Origin: Verrucomicrobiota bacterium
GTDB lineage: Bacteria; Verrucomicrobiota; Verrucomicrobiia; CAIQCK01
Direction: 5' to 3'
Assembly: GCA_016222825.1 (NCBI GenBank)
Contig: JACRQF010000009.1
Coordinates: 1,240,001-1,304,000 of the forward strand
Length of the DNA: 64,000 bases
The notes beneath the pieces are model-generated. The model had not been told where the DNA came from, made no database searches, and saw only the letters and a list, made by a program, of their open reading frames with translations. The position numbers were made by a program, and so were the translations under genes. Shown piece by piece: positions 9,035 through 18,118 of this stretch; positions within the stretch are counted from its first letter, which is position 1, and each line of letters starts with the position of its first letter.

Positions 9035-10852
9035 TTACGGCCCGACGGGCTTCTTGCCGACCGCGCCTTTGATGGCGGCTTCGATGGCTTCCATCGAGCG
9101 CGTGTTATGGAAGAGCGTCAACGGGTCGGGGATGATCGCCTCGCGCGCGTGGCGTCTGGCTTCCTCGACCTTCGCGGCGCTGACGGACGGCGCGGCGGCG
9201 AACTCGAAGAGGTATTCGCTCAGCCGGAAGGTCTTCGAGAAGAGTTCGATCCGCTTCCGTTCCGCTTCAGTTCGCGCGAGCGGCTTCGCCTCGTCGAGCA
9301 ACTTGCGACAACGGTGGATGGCTTCACGGTCGCTCTCGCTCGTCACAAACTGGTTGCTCCAGCGGTTCAGCTTGCGTTCGGGGCCTTCCACGTTGTCGAG
9401 CGAGGTCCAGAGCTTCTCCAGGGTAGCGAAATACTCGGCCATTGGCGCGGCGGCTGGGCCGAACATGTCGTCGCAGAACTGCCACCAAAGCGCGGTCACG
9501 TCCACGCCGGGGTTCCACCACGTCTGCGCGAGCACGTAGCTCTTGGCGCCGTCGAGGCCGAAGTTTGGATATGTCTCGGCGTGCTGGTAGGTGAACAGCG
9601 CTTTGCTCTTGAGATGCCGCATGAAGCGCGACCAGTAGCCGCTGTAGATGCGCGGGATAAGATAGCCGTTGCCTTGGTGCCAGTCGTGGTTGCCGTAGAT
9701 GCCCGCGATGTTGAGCCAGCGGTCGAGCGGCGTCACGCCGTATGCCTCCGGCTTCATGAACGGATCGGCGTCCAGTTCGGCGATGTGGAAGTTGGTGAAG
9801 ACGACGATGTTCCGGTGCAGCTTGAACGGCGGCGGCAGGCGCGTCATCGAGTAGGCGAGACCCTCGATGTATTTGCCCGGTAGTTTCTTCTCCAACCGCT
9901 CGGCGAGCGCGTTCATGAAGCGCCAGAACAGTTCCGAGCACGCAGCGACGCGGCCGAGTTTCGGGTCGCGCTCGACATGCGGTTTGACGAACGCCACGCA
10001 GCGCGCGCACTCGCACATCACATGGCTGTCCTGGATGCCGAACGAATACCAGAGGTGGTCGGGATGGGCGCGGTAGTATTCGGTGACGGTCTCCTCGGCA
10101 GCGTCGAGCAGCTTCGGCTCGGAGAAACACGGGTTCCACTTCTGGTCGGCGGCGGTTTTCGGAACGTAACGCTTACCCTTGACCATCGGATAGATCTCGG
10201 GCCAGCGGCTGGCGAACTTCTCCGGCGGGAATGCGTGCCACATGTTGTGCTGGTGCGTGCCGGCCAGTCCCTGGCGCGTGTTGCCGGCGATGAACAGCAG
10301 CCAGTCAGCGTAGCCGGGAACCGCCAGCGACCCGCTCATGCTTGTGGCCCGGACGAACGGCTCCTCCACGATGTTCAGCGCTGCCGGAATCACCGGCTTC
10401 TGTCGCGGCACGCTCGTGAAGAGTTGGCCGGGCAGATAGAACCGCACGCCACAGAACCGGCCGAGGAACCGCACCGCGCCGAAGAGCGTCCCGCGCGGTT
10501 TGCCGCCGGCGATGACGATGATGTTGTCTTTCCGTTGGATGACAAAGCCGTCCTGCCAAATCGCTGCGAGCTTCTGCGCGTCCGCCCATCGCGTCCGACC
10601 AAGGGCGAACATGAGTTCGCCCGTCACGCCGCCGGCTTTGTCCTCCGCCACGATCTCGAATCCGTCCTTTGCGTGCGTGGCGCGGCGCAGCCAATGCTGG
10701 AGCAACGCTGCCGTCTTCGTCTCGAACGCGTCGGCGGAAGTTGGCACAACCAAGACCGTTCTCGCACCTGACAACGGCGATGCTTGCTCGCCCATGCCAT
10801 TCGCGACGGCAAACGCCAGGAAGGTAGTCAGGTGACACAGGAAACTCTTCAT
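9035..10852 (-). CDS. DUF4838 secreted glycosidase-like protein
   Basis: 605 residues from the ATG chosen because AAGGA lies six bases upstream and a signal peptide (MKSFLCHLTTFLAFAVANG) begins there; an in-frame ATG 12 codons earlier lacks these. The N-terminal part (RTVLVVPTSADAFETKTAALL) looks like the glucuronidase/hexosaminidase N-terminal alpha/beta domain with GGKPRGTLFGAVRFLGRFCGVRFY. The central DUF4838 barrel contains HQHNMWHAFPP, WYSFGIQDSHVMCECARC and AQTWWNPGVDV. The family is abundant in Verrucomicrobiota and Planctomycetota polysaccharide loci; its reaction is not established, but glycoside hydrolysis is likely. It diverges from the URO-D operon over a 142-base gap. Confidence 0.85.
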   Translation of the reverse strand: MKSFLCHLTTFLAFAVANGMGEQASPLSGARTVLVVPTSADAFETKTAALLQHWLRRATHAKDGFEIVAEDKAGGVTGELMFALGRTRWADAQKLAAIWQDGFVIQRKDNIIVIAGGKPRGTLFGAVRFLGRFCGVRFYLPGQLFTSVPRQKPVIPAALNIVEEPFVRATSMSGSLAVPGYADWLLFIAGNTRQGLAGTHQHNMWHAFPPEKFASRWPEIYPMVKGKRYVPKTAADQKWNPCFSEPKLLDAAEETVTEYYRAHPDHLWYSFGIQDSHVMCECARCVAFVKPHVERDPKLGRVAACSELFWRFMNALAERLEKKLPGKYIEGLAYSMTRLPPPFKLHRNIVVFTNFHIAELDADPFMKPEAYGVTPLDRWLNIAGIYGNHDWHQGNGYLIPRIYSGYWSRFMRHLKSKALFTYQHAETYPNFGLDGAKSYVLAQTWWNPGVDVTALWWQFCDDMFGPAAAPMAEYFATLEKLWTSLDNVEGPERKLNRWSNQFVTSESDREAIHRCRKLLDEAKPLARTEAERKRIELFSKTFRLSEYLFEFAAAPSVSAAKVEEARRHAREAIIPDPLTLFHNTRSMEAIEAAIKGAVGKKPVGP

Positions 10853-10951
10853 TGGATGTCCTTGGTTTGCTTCGACAGAATGGCGCACACCTTACGTGGA
10901 ACACCGGGTCTCGAAAAGCACGAACACACAACGCCCGATCTGGTTTTTGTC

Positions 10952-10979
10952 TTGTCCAAACGGCCCGGCGGCGTAGGCT
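10952..10979 (+). promoter_or_regulatory. Putative promoter of the URO-D-led operon
   Basis: TTGTCC at 10952-10957 and TAGGCT at 10974-10979 with a 16-base spacer; the ATG of the next gene follows after 15 bases. The gap also separates the divergent DUF4838 gene, so it may hold control sites for both. Confidence 0.4.
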
Positions 10980-10994
10980 GCGGTCAACCCGCTT

Positions 10995-12056
10995 ATGAAA
11001 CTGCGACCGATTGATAACCTGCGCGCGTTGCTTGATGGTGGCTCGCCCGAATGGATTCCGTTCACCGTGGACGTTGGCGCGTTTCCCGGACTGACGGAGC
11101 CGGTGATGCGGAAGTTCCGCGAAGCGACGGGCGCGACAGACCCCGACGAGTATTTCCAGACCGACAACCGTCTGTTCTCGCTCACCAGCAGGTTCGGCGG
11201 CAACAACCCGAGCTCGCTGCACGAGCACGTCGAGCCGGGCACGACGTTCGACGAATGGGGCATCGGTCACTGGGCGGGCGGCACGGAAGGCTCGCTCGAC
11301 AAGGCGTTCCCGCCGCTGGACCGCGCGCAATCGGTGCGCGAGATCGAGGCGCATCCGTCGCCGGTGATTGAGACGGGCGTGAACACGTCGGCAGTCGCGA
11401 AGTTCCACGAGTCAGGCTATCCGGTCTTCGGCTACGCTGGCAGCATCTACGAATGGTCGTGGTGGCTGCGCGGCATGGAGTCGTTCATGATGGACCTCGT
11501 CAGCGAGCCGGCGATGGCTGAGGCGGTCGTCCGCAAGGTCGAGGCTCACACGACGCGGCTGGCGATGGCTGGCGCGGCGGCGGGTGTGGACGTGCTTTGC
11601 TTTTACGACGACGTCGGGATGCAGAGCGGCATGCAGATCGCGCCGGAACTGTGGCAGCAGTTCATCAAGCCCGCGTGGCGGCGCGTCATCGAGGCGGTGC
11701 GCGCGCGGCATCCGCAGGCGCGGTTTTTCTTCCACTGCTGCGGCAAGATTGACGCCATCGTGGGCGACATCGTCGAGGCTGGTTTTGACGTGCTGCATCC
11801 GCTCCAGCCGGAGTGCATGGATTTCGAATCGGCCTACCGGCGCTACGGCTGCGACATCGCGCTGGCAGCGACGATCTCGGCGCAACGAATCTTCCCGTTC
11901 GGCTCGCCGGAGGACGTGCGCCGAGAGGTTCGGCGGCTGGCGGCCATCGCAGCAGACCGCCGGTGTTTCTTGATGCCGTCGAACCGCATCCAGCCGGAGA
12001 CGCCGTGGGCAAACATAGTGGCGTTCGCCGAGACGTGCCGGGAACTGCGCCAATGA
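10995..12056 (+). CDS. Uroporphyrinogen decarboxylase-like (URO-D family) protein
   Basis: 353-residue cytoplasmic TIM barrel of the URO-D superfamily, which contains uroporphyrinogen III decarboxylase and corrinoid methyltransferases such as MtaA/CmuA. It shows the family's GIGHWAG-like N-terminal turn, YDDVGMQSG in the centre and FFFHCCGKIDAIVGDIVEAGFDVLHPLQ. The His-Cys-Cys-Gly region matches the position of zinc ligands in methyltransferase members, and the N-terminal arginine signature of true decarboxylases is absent. A methyl transfer or demethylation role is therefore more likely than haem synthesis, but this is inference. It leads a + strand block with exported carbohydrate proteins. 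Confidence 0.8.
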   Translation: MKLRPIDNLRALLDGGSPEWIPFTVDVGAFPGLTEPVMRKFREATGATDPDEYFQTDNRLFSLTSRFGGNNPSSLHEHVEPGTTFDEWGIGHWAGGTEGSLDKAFPPLDRAQSVREIEAHPSPVIETGVNTSAVAKFHESGYPVFGYAGSIYEWSWWLRGMESFMMDLVSEPAMAEAVVRKVEAHTTRLAMAGAAAGVDVLCFYDDVGMQSGMQIAPELWQQFIKPAWRRVIEAVRARHPQARFFFHCCGKIDAIVGDIVEAGFDVLHPLQPECMDFESAYRRYGCDIALAATISAQRIFPFGSPEDVRREVRRLAAIAADRRCFLMPSNRIQPETPWANIVAFAETCRELRQ

Positions 12057-12088
12057 AAATCACCCAAAGATCGAAGGAGAAAAAAACC

Positions 12089-12649
12089 ATGCGAACAATG
12101 CTCGTTCTTACGCTCATCAGCCTGGCCTCGATTGCTTCAGCGCAATCCACGCCAGTGATGCTGGAGGTCAAACCGGTGAACCGGAAAGACAATTTGATTC
12201 ACAGCCGTTCCTTGGCGATCACTGTTCGGAATGCAGTGGGCGTCGCCGCCAACGACGTCAAAGTCCGTTGGGCGGTCGTCAAGGAAGCCTACGACCTGGA
12301 CATTCCGGAAAAGACCCGGAAAAACCCCGGCCAGACCAGCAACGTTAAAGTCCGCTCCAAAGGACCACCGCAGGCTTACGGCGGCGAGAAGGTCATCAGC
12401 CTCACGCCGCTTCAGTCCCAGTTCTGGGAAACCGAGCCGATCCAGTCCTACGAAGGCCGCTTTCACAAAGACCCGCCATACCCAGGCGATTCCATCGTCG
12501 GTCATGGCGTGCAGGTTCTCGCGGGCGGCAAACTCGTTGCGGAGTCCTACGCGGACGCTCGTCACAAGGCACTGTTCGAGAACATCCATTCCGTCGCCGA
12601 CGCAACACCGGAGCAACTGAAACAGAAGAAGAAGAAGAAGAAGAGGTAA
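12089..12649 (+). CDS. Secreted protein of unknown function with lysine tail
   Basis: 186 residues. The start is the ATG at 12089, which follows a strong GAAGGAGA ribosome-binding site and begins a clear signal peptide (MRTMLVLTLISLASIASAQS). The mature part looks beta-rich (MLEVKPVNRKDNLIHSRSL, VRWAVVKEAYDL) and may be an immunoglobulin-like or CARDB-like fold; I do not recognise the family. The C-terminus ends in KQKKKKKKR, encoded by six AAG codons and so prone to length variation. It lies between the URO-D-like gene (gap 32 bases) and a Tat-exported gene, so is probably co-transcribed with them. Confidence 0.75.
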   Translation: MRTMLVLTLISLASIASAQSTPVMLEVKPVNRKDNLIHSRSLAITVRNAVGVAANDVKVRWAVVKEAYDLDIPEKTRKNPGQTSNVKVRSKGPPQAYGGEKVISLTPLQSQFWETEPIQSYEGRFHKDPPYPGDSIVGHGVQVLAGGKLVAESYADARHKALFENIHSVADATPEQLKQKKKKKKR

Positions 12650-12682
12650 CGCAGCGGCCGCGACACGAGAGGAGCGATAGTC

Positions 12683-13687
12683 ATGAAAGCACCGCGTCTG
12701 ACTTCCCGGCGACAGTTCCTGCAAACGATGGCGCTCGGCGCGGGCTGCCTGTCAGGACTGCGATGGACGGCTGCGGAGCCGGTCGGCGGACTTGTTGAGT
12801 TGAAGCGCGACGCGGCCACGGGAACTTTCGCTTTCGAGACGGCGCAGTTCAGCGGCGTCATCCAGCCCGAAGGCGCGTATCACGGCGTTACTCAACTCAC
12901 GGACAAACGCACTGGCCGCGTGCTGACCGATACGCGTTATTCCGCGCTCAACCTCTACCGGCTCTTCTCGGCCAACCTTGGCATGGGCACGCCGCGGGAC
13001 ATGCCGCGCACGGTGAAAGCCACGGCCACCGCCGTCGAAATCCGCTGGCCGGCGAGCGAGGCGCACCAAGGCGAGATCGCCGCGCGCTACGAAGTGCGCC
13101 AGCCGAACCTGGTTGACCTGACCGTCGCGCTGCGCTGCCGCGGCACCTACGCGGGCTACGAGGTGCTGCTGCCGAGCTACTTCGACAAGACGCTGGTGCC
13201 GCACGTCTATCTCAAGCGCCGATCCAAAGCCAACGCGCCGCCGGAGGCCGACCTCGTGGCGCCGATGGTGAACGATGTGTTCCGTGGCGGCGTGCTGATG
13301 TTCCCGCGCGATGCGCACACGGCGCGGCACTGCGTGGATGGCCGTTGGAGCCGCAGCGAATACAAGATGCCGACCGCGCCGTTCTTTCCGCTGCGGCATT
13401 ACGCGCATCCACTGGCGTTCCTTGCCGACCCGCAGAAGCAGATGGCCGTCGTCCTGATGTCGCAGACGCGGGCGTGCGCGGGCGTGAGTTGCCGTTACCA
13501 CGCCGAGAAGGATGAGGACCGGATGACGACCTACAGCGCCGTGGATCTGTCGCTGTTCGGCGACGACCTCGTGCCGGGCGACGAGCGCACGGCACGCGTG
13601 CGGCTGGCGGTGACACCGCTCGACGAAGCGATGTCGCAACCAATGAAACTCTACGAAGCGTTCGTCGCGGAGGTTGAGAAACCATGA
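12683..13687 (+). CDS. Tat-exported protein of unknown function (glycan-associated context)
   Basis: 334 residues with a textbook twin-arginine signal (SRRQFLQTMALGAGCLSG). GAGGAGCG precedes the ATG. The mature protein is beta-rich with VVLMSQTRACAGVSCRY and RTARVRLAV near the end, suggesting a beta-sandwich similar to those fused to glycosidases, but I cannot assign a family. The stop overlaps the following Gfo/Idh/MocA start as ATGA, implying coupled expression. It could be a carbohydrate-binding or lyase-like partner of the oxidoreductase; no catalytic motif is recognised. Confidence 0.75.
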   Translation: MKAPRLTSRRQFLQTMALGAGCLSGLRWTAAEPVGGLVELKRDAATGTFAFETAQFSGVIQPEGAYHGVTQLTDKRTGRVLTDTRYSALNLYRLFSANLGMGTPRDMPRTVKATATAVEIRWPASEAHQGEIAARYEVRQPNLVDLTVALRCRGTYAGYEVLLPSYFDKTLVPHVYLKRRSKANAPPEADLVAPMVNDVFRGGVLMFPRDAHTARHCVDGRWSRSEYKMPTAPFFPLRHYAHPLAFLADPQKQMAVVLMSQTRACAGVSCRYHAEKDEDRMTTYSAVDLSLFGDDLVPGDERTARVRLAVTPLDEAMSQPMKLYEAFVAEVEKP

Positions 13688-14952
13688 AACCGGAACAAAC
13701 CACCCGCCGAGAGTTCATCAAAACGTCCGCCGCCGTGGGCGCGGCATTTCCCAACATCCTCTCCGCCGCGCCCAACAGCAACAAGCTGCGCGTCGGCCTC
13801 ATCGGCTGCGGCGGACGTGGCACGGGCGCAGCGATGCAGGCGCTGACCGCCGACGGCAACGTCGAGTTGACCGCGATGGGCGATCTCTTCGAGGAGCCGT
13901 TGAAAAAGAGCCTGGAATTGCTCCGCCAGAAGTGCGCCGACAAGGTGAAGGTCACGCCGGAGAAGTGTTTCATCGGCTTCGATGCTTACCAGAAGGTCAT
14001 CGCGAACTCCGATGTCGTGCTGCTCGCGACACCGCCGGGTTTCCGCCCGCAACATCTCAAGGCCGCTGTGGACGCGGGTCGGCATGCGTTCGTCGAGATC
14101 ACGCTCGGCGTGGACGCTCCGGGCGTGCGGCTGGCGATGGAAGCGGCTGAACTCGCCGGCAAGAAGGGCCTCGGCATCCTGTCGGGCTTCTGCTGGCGTT
14201 ACAGTGCGCCGCATCGGGCGGTGGTTGAGCAGATCCGCAAAGGTGCCATCGGCCCGATCCGCGCCATCTACGCAACGTATTACCGCGGCGACCTCTCCAT
14301 CAAGTTTCACGGCGAGCGCGAGCCGGGAATGACGGACCTCCAATGGCAGATTCGAAACTGGTATAATTACTCGTGGCTCTCCGGCGACGTGACGATCCTG
14401 CTCTCCGGCGGCCACAGTGTGGACAAGATGTCATGGTGGCTCGACGATGTGATGCCGGTGAAGGCCGTTGCCGTTGGCAGCCGCGTCTATGAGAGCGAGG
14501 GCAACACCTTCGACAATTGCTTCGTGGTCTATGAATACGCCAACGGCCTGCGCGGCTTCCTCGGCTGCCGTTCGCAGGCCCGCTGCCACAACGAGAACGC
14601 CGATTACATCATCGGTGCGCGCGGCATCTGCACCATCGGCCGCAGCGCCGTGCCGGTCATCACCGGCGAGAACGAGTGGCGTTACGACGGCCCGAAGAAC
14701 AACATGTATCAGACCGAGCACGACGAGTTCTTCGCCTCCATCCGCGCGGGCAAGCCGATCAACGACGGCCCGCGCATGGCGCGCACGACGCTCATGGGCA
14801 TCATGGGCCGCATGGCTGCCTACACGGGACAGGAAGTCACGTGGGAACAGGCGATGAACTCGAAAGAGAAGCTGGTGCCCGACGGGCTGGACTGGAACAC
14901 GAAATGGGAACTGCCGCCGCTGCCGAAACCAGGCCGGACGAAGTTCCTGTAA
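13684..14952 (+). CDS. Tat-exported Gfo/Idh/MocA-family protein lacking the EKP lysine
   Basis: 422 residues. The N-terminus (TTRREFIKTSAAVGAAFPNIL) is a Tat signal. The Rossmann domain follows with VGLIGCGGRGTG (GxGxxG) for NAD(P). The C-terminal alpha/beta domain keeps GGHSVDKMSWWL, matching the His-xx-Asp substrate motif. At the usual EKP motif, however, residues 138-140 read Glu-Ile-Thr (14095-14103), so the conserved lysine that positions substrate and nicotinamide is missing. The family normally oxidises or reduces sugar carbons, or hydrolyses glycosides through 3-keto intermediates. This copy may have altered chemistry or only bind. It is coupled to the preceding gene by ATGA and abuts the GH42-like gene. 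Confidence 0.9.
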   Translation: MKPEQTTRREFIKTSAAVGAAFPNILSAAPNSNKLRVGLIGCGGRGTGAAMQALTADGNVELTAMGDLFEEPLKKSLELLRQKCADKVKVTPEKCFIGFDAYQKVIANSDVVLLATPPGFRPQHLKAAVDAGRHAFVEITLGVDAPGVRLAMEAAELAGKKGLGILSGFCWRYSAPHRAVVEQIRKGAIGPIRAIYATYYRGDLSIKFHGEREPGMTDLQWQIRNWYNYSWLSGDVTILLSGGHSVDKMSWWLDDVMPVKAVAVGSRVYESEGNTFDNCFVVYEYANGLRGFLGCRSQARCHNENADYIIGARGICTIGRSAVPVITGENEWRYDGPKNNMYQTEHDEFFASIRAGKPINDGPRMARTTLMGIMGRMAAYTGQEVTWEQAMNSKEKLVPDGLDWNTKWELPPLPKPGRTKFL

Positions 14953-14967
14953 TTGAACCCGCGAACA

Positions 14968-17916
14968 ATGAGCATGGCTTTCCTTGGCTGTTTCACCGTC
15001 ACTACGATTCTCACGGGTTTCTTGGCCGCGTCGCGCCTGTTGGCAGCGGACGCGTTCGAGTGGAACTTCGACCGGCCCACGGAGGTCATCGGCACGGTCA
15101 ACATCGAATACGGCCGCGTTGCCAGCGGCGTGCTCGCCGGCTCCACGGCGTGGGACCCACACTTCTCGCTGCGCGTGCCGAAGGAAGGCTTCGACGCGCA
15201 GCAACTGACGTGGCTGACGGTGCGGATGTATTCGTCGGCCAACGCGGACCTGCTGGACGTTTACTACGGCAGCCCCGACGGGCGTTGGTGCCTCGGCGGC
15301 AAACTGCGGGTCCACAAAGGCTGGGCGACGTATCGGCTCGACTTAAGCAAGAACCACTGGCGCGAGACGACCGCAGGCGACGCGGCTAAGCAGTGGGGCG
15401 GGCCGGGCAAGCGAGTCAACGCGTTCCGCCTCGATCCCGGCAACCAGGCAGAACGTTGGATCATGATGGAACGCGTGCGCATCGAGTCTGTGCAGCCGGG
15501 CTTTGTTGAGGGCGTCACCGTCGAGCCGCAGGGAACCGCAAAGTTCAAGGCGCTGCGCGCGCCGAAGACGGTCGAGGCTGGCGGCACGCTGAGCGTAACG
15601 GCGGAATTTGAGATGTCGGCGCCGCCGGGCGTAGCGAAAGGCACGGCGTTCGTGCGGTTGCGCCACGGCGCGGCAGTGATGAAGCTGGTGGAGCAACCAG
15701 TCACGTTCGACGGCAACACACTGACCGTCGCGGCGAAATTCCCTGTGTCGCGTTTCTGGAATCCCGGCAAGCTGACCGTCGAAGCCGGATGCTACGAACT
15801 GGACAGCGCGCCTGTGCTGGCAGAGGTCGCGTTCACCAATAAGCGCGTCGGCACCGTGAAGCCGCCCATCTGTGAACTGCGCCCCATCGGCGGCGACCCG
15901 GCGATCTTCGTCAACGGCAAGCCGATGCCCGGCTTCATGTATCTCGCTGCGGGCGGACTGCATCCGGATTATCACCGCGAGGCCGCGCAGGCCGGCGTGC
16001 ATCTCTATAGCGATTGGTTCGGCACGTCGCGCCACGGCGACATGGGCCACGTTGCGCCCGACACCTATGATTATGGCGAGTATGACCGTTACTTCGGCGC
16101 GATCCTCGACCTCGACCCGCAGGCGTATTTCCTGCCGCACATCGGCATGACCGGCCCGCTCTGGTGGCAGCAGGCGCATCCGGAGGAGATGAGCCTGCGT
16201 GAGGACGGCAAACGCGAACCGACGTCATTTGCGTCGGAACTCTGGAAGCGCGAGATGGGCGACGACCTGCGCAAGCTGATCGCGCACCTGCGCCACGCGC
16301 CCTACGCTGACCGCATCCTCGGCTACATCATTTACAGCGGCTACACGGCCGAGTGGCAGATGTGGGGCACATGGCAGCCGTCGCGCGACGATTACAGCGC
16401 GCCTGCGCTCCGGGCGTTCCGCAAGTTTCTCGCGAACCGCTACGACAGCGACGCGAAGCTGCGCGCCGCGTGGGTTGACGAGAACGTGACGCTCGCCACG
16501 GCGGAGATACCGCGCTGGGCGAAGCGCCGTCCGCCGGGCACGCAGGTGTTGCGCGATCCGAAGACCGAGCGGCAGGCGATGGACTTCTACGAGTTCAGCA
16601 GCAACATGACCGCCGACGCCATCCTCCACTTCGCCCGCATTGCGCGCGAAGCCACCGCGGGCAAGGCGCTCGTCGGCACCTACTACGCCTACCTCTCCGC
16701 GCACGGCATCAACCAACAGGACTCCGGTCATCTCGCCGCGCGGCGCGTGTTCGACTCGACCGACGTTGATTTCCTGATGAGCCCGCCAAACTACTGGTAT
16801 CGCAAGCCCGGTGAGGCGTCCACGTTCATGTCGGCCACCGACTCGCTGCGGATGCGCGGCAAGCTCTGGCTCGACGAGTCCGATCATCGCACGCACCTGA
16901 CCGAGCCGGGCGCGGGCTACGGCCGGGCCGCGACGCTGGAGGAAACGCTCGGCGTGTTCTGGCGCGAGTTCGCCGAGGTGCTCACCAAGCGCGCCGCGGT
17001 GAGCTGGTTCGACATGCACGGCGGGTGGTTTTCGCATCCGGCCATCCTCGCCGACATGGGCCGCGCCGCCGCCATCGCGAAGACGAGCCTGCCGCATCGC
17101 AAGCCGTTCGCGCCGGAGATCGGCGTGTTCGTGGATCCGGAGAGCTTCTACTGGATGCGCTCGACGACGGCCAACTCCGCGCTCGTGCTGAACCAGATCG
17201 CCACGATGCCGCAGTCCGGCGCGCCGTGGGACTTCTGCCTGCTCTCCGACATCAGCGACGCACGCCTGCCCGATTACAAACTCTACGTCTTCCTCAACGC
17301 CTTCCGCGTGGACGCCGCGCGGCGCGAGGCCATCGTCCGCAAGCTCCAGCGCAACAACGCCACCGCCCTCTTCGTCTATGCGCCCGGCTGGTTCAACGCC
17401 GAAGGCCAATCACTCGACAACATGCGCGCGCTCACCGGCATCCGCATCGCCAAGGACGATGCCGAAGGCGCGCCGCAGATCACGCTCAATGGAGACACCG
17501 CCGCCATCGGCGCGAAGAACCTGAAAGTCTCGCCGCTGTTCTGCGCCGACGATCCCGGCGTGCAAGTCCTCGGCCGGCTCGTCGGCAGTTCGCGGCCGGG
17601 ACTCGTGACGAAGAAGATGGACGGCTGGACAAGCATCTACTCCGCCGCCATGACGCTCCCGCCGTCGCTCATGCGCCGCCTTGCCCGCGACGCCGGCGTT
17701 CACATCTGGCTGGAGACCGACGACGCCCTCTACACCGACGGCCAATTCCTCGGTCTCCACGCCGCCTCTGACGGCGCGAAGCGCATCCTTCTGCCAACGT
17801 GTTGCGTGGCGTCAAACGCAATGACCGGCAAGGAAGTGTCGGTGAGTGATCGAACAGTGACGCTGATGATGAAGCGTGATGAGACTATTCTGTTGAGCCT
17901 GATCCCGCGGCACTGA
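14968..17916 (+). CDS. Large secreted GH42-like (beta-galactosidase-type) glycosidase
   Basis: 982 residues from the ATG at 14968; a TTG at 14953, abutting the previous stop, would add five. A signal peptide (MAFLGCFTVTTILTGFLAAS) is followed by a jelly-roll-like N-terminal domain (LDVYYGSPDGRWCLGG), a beta-sandwich domain to about residue 290, and a central TIM barrel. The barrel has SGYTAEWQMWG (acid/base candidate Glu) and LWLDESDHRTH (nucleophile candidate Glu), as in GH42-type enzymes. A Rossmann-like amidotransferase-type domain follows (DYKLYVFLNAF, ATALFVYAPGWF), typical of the GH42 trimerisation region. Substrate is unknown. It is the last gene of the 10,995-17,916 block. Confidence 0.85.
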   Translation: MSMAFLGCFTVTTILTGFLAASRLLAADAFEWNFDRPTEVIGTVNIEYGRVASGVLAGSTAWDPHFSLRVPKEGFDAQQLTWLTVRMYSSANADLLDVYYGSPDGRWCLGGKLRVHKGWATYRLDLSKNHWRETTAGDAAKQWGGPGKRVNAFRLDPGNQAERWIMMERVRIESVQPGFVEGVTVEPQGTAKFKALRAPKTVEAGGTLSVTAEFEMSAPPGVAKGTAFVRLRHGAAVMKLVEQPVTFDGNTLTVAAKFPVSRFWNPGKLTVEAGCYELDSAPVLAEVAFTNKRVGTVKPPICELRPIGGDPAIFVNGKPMPGFMYLAAGGLHPDYHREAAQAGVHLYSDWFGTSRHGDMGHVAPDTYDYGEYDRYFGAILDLDPQAYFLPHIGMTGPLWWQQAHPEEMSLREDGKREPTSFASELWKREMGDDLRKLIAHLRHAPYADRILGYIIYSGYTAEWQMWGTWQPSRDDYSAPALRAFRKFLANRYDSDAKLRAAWVDENVTLATAEIPRWAKRRPPGTQVLRDPKTERQAMDFYEFSSNMTADAILHFARIAREATAGKALVGTYYAYLSAHGINQQDSGHLAARRVFDSTDVDFLMSPPNYWYRKPGEASTFMSATDSLRMRGKLWLDESDHRTHLTEPGAGYGRAATLEETLGVFWREFAEVLTKRAAVSWFDMHGGWFSHPAILADMGRAAAIAKTSLPHRKPFAPEIGVFVDPESFYWMRSTTANSALVLNQIATMPQSGAPWDFCLLSDISDARLPDYKLYVFLNAFRVDAARREAIVRKLQRNNATALFVYAPGWFNAEGQSLDNMRALTGIRIAKDDAEGAPQITLNGDTAAIGAKNLKVSPLFCADDPGVQVLGRLVGSSRPGLVTKKMDGWTSIYSAAMTLPPSLMRRLARDAGVHIWLETDDALYTDGQFLGLHAASDGAKRILLPTCCVASNAMTGKEVSVSDRTVTLMMKRDETILLSLIPRH

Positions 17917-18118
17917 GTTCCTATGTGGCTCAATTATTCTTGGGCGGTTGGGGACAGAAACGCTGTAAGCCAGCAACGCTTTGCGCAGGCTCGGCGAGCG
18001 TTGTTGGGCCAACGCATCCACCTTTCAGATGGCCGTCACAAAGCGCATCAACTGGCCAACGTAGTTCTTGCCGACCCGACTGGTGCTGCCGACGGTCGGC
18101 GCCAGATCTTCACGAATG
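17917..18118. other. Intergenic region without recognised gene (left of ATPase fragment)
   Basis: About 200 bases downstream of the GH42-like gene. Short open frames exist on both strands but none has a ribosome-binding site or recognisable protein. It adjoins the degraded ATPase remnant and may be part of the same decayed locus. Confidence 0.4.
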
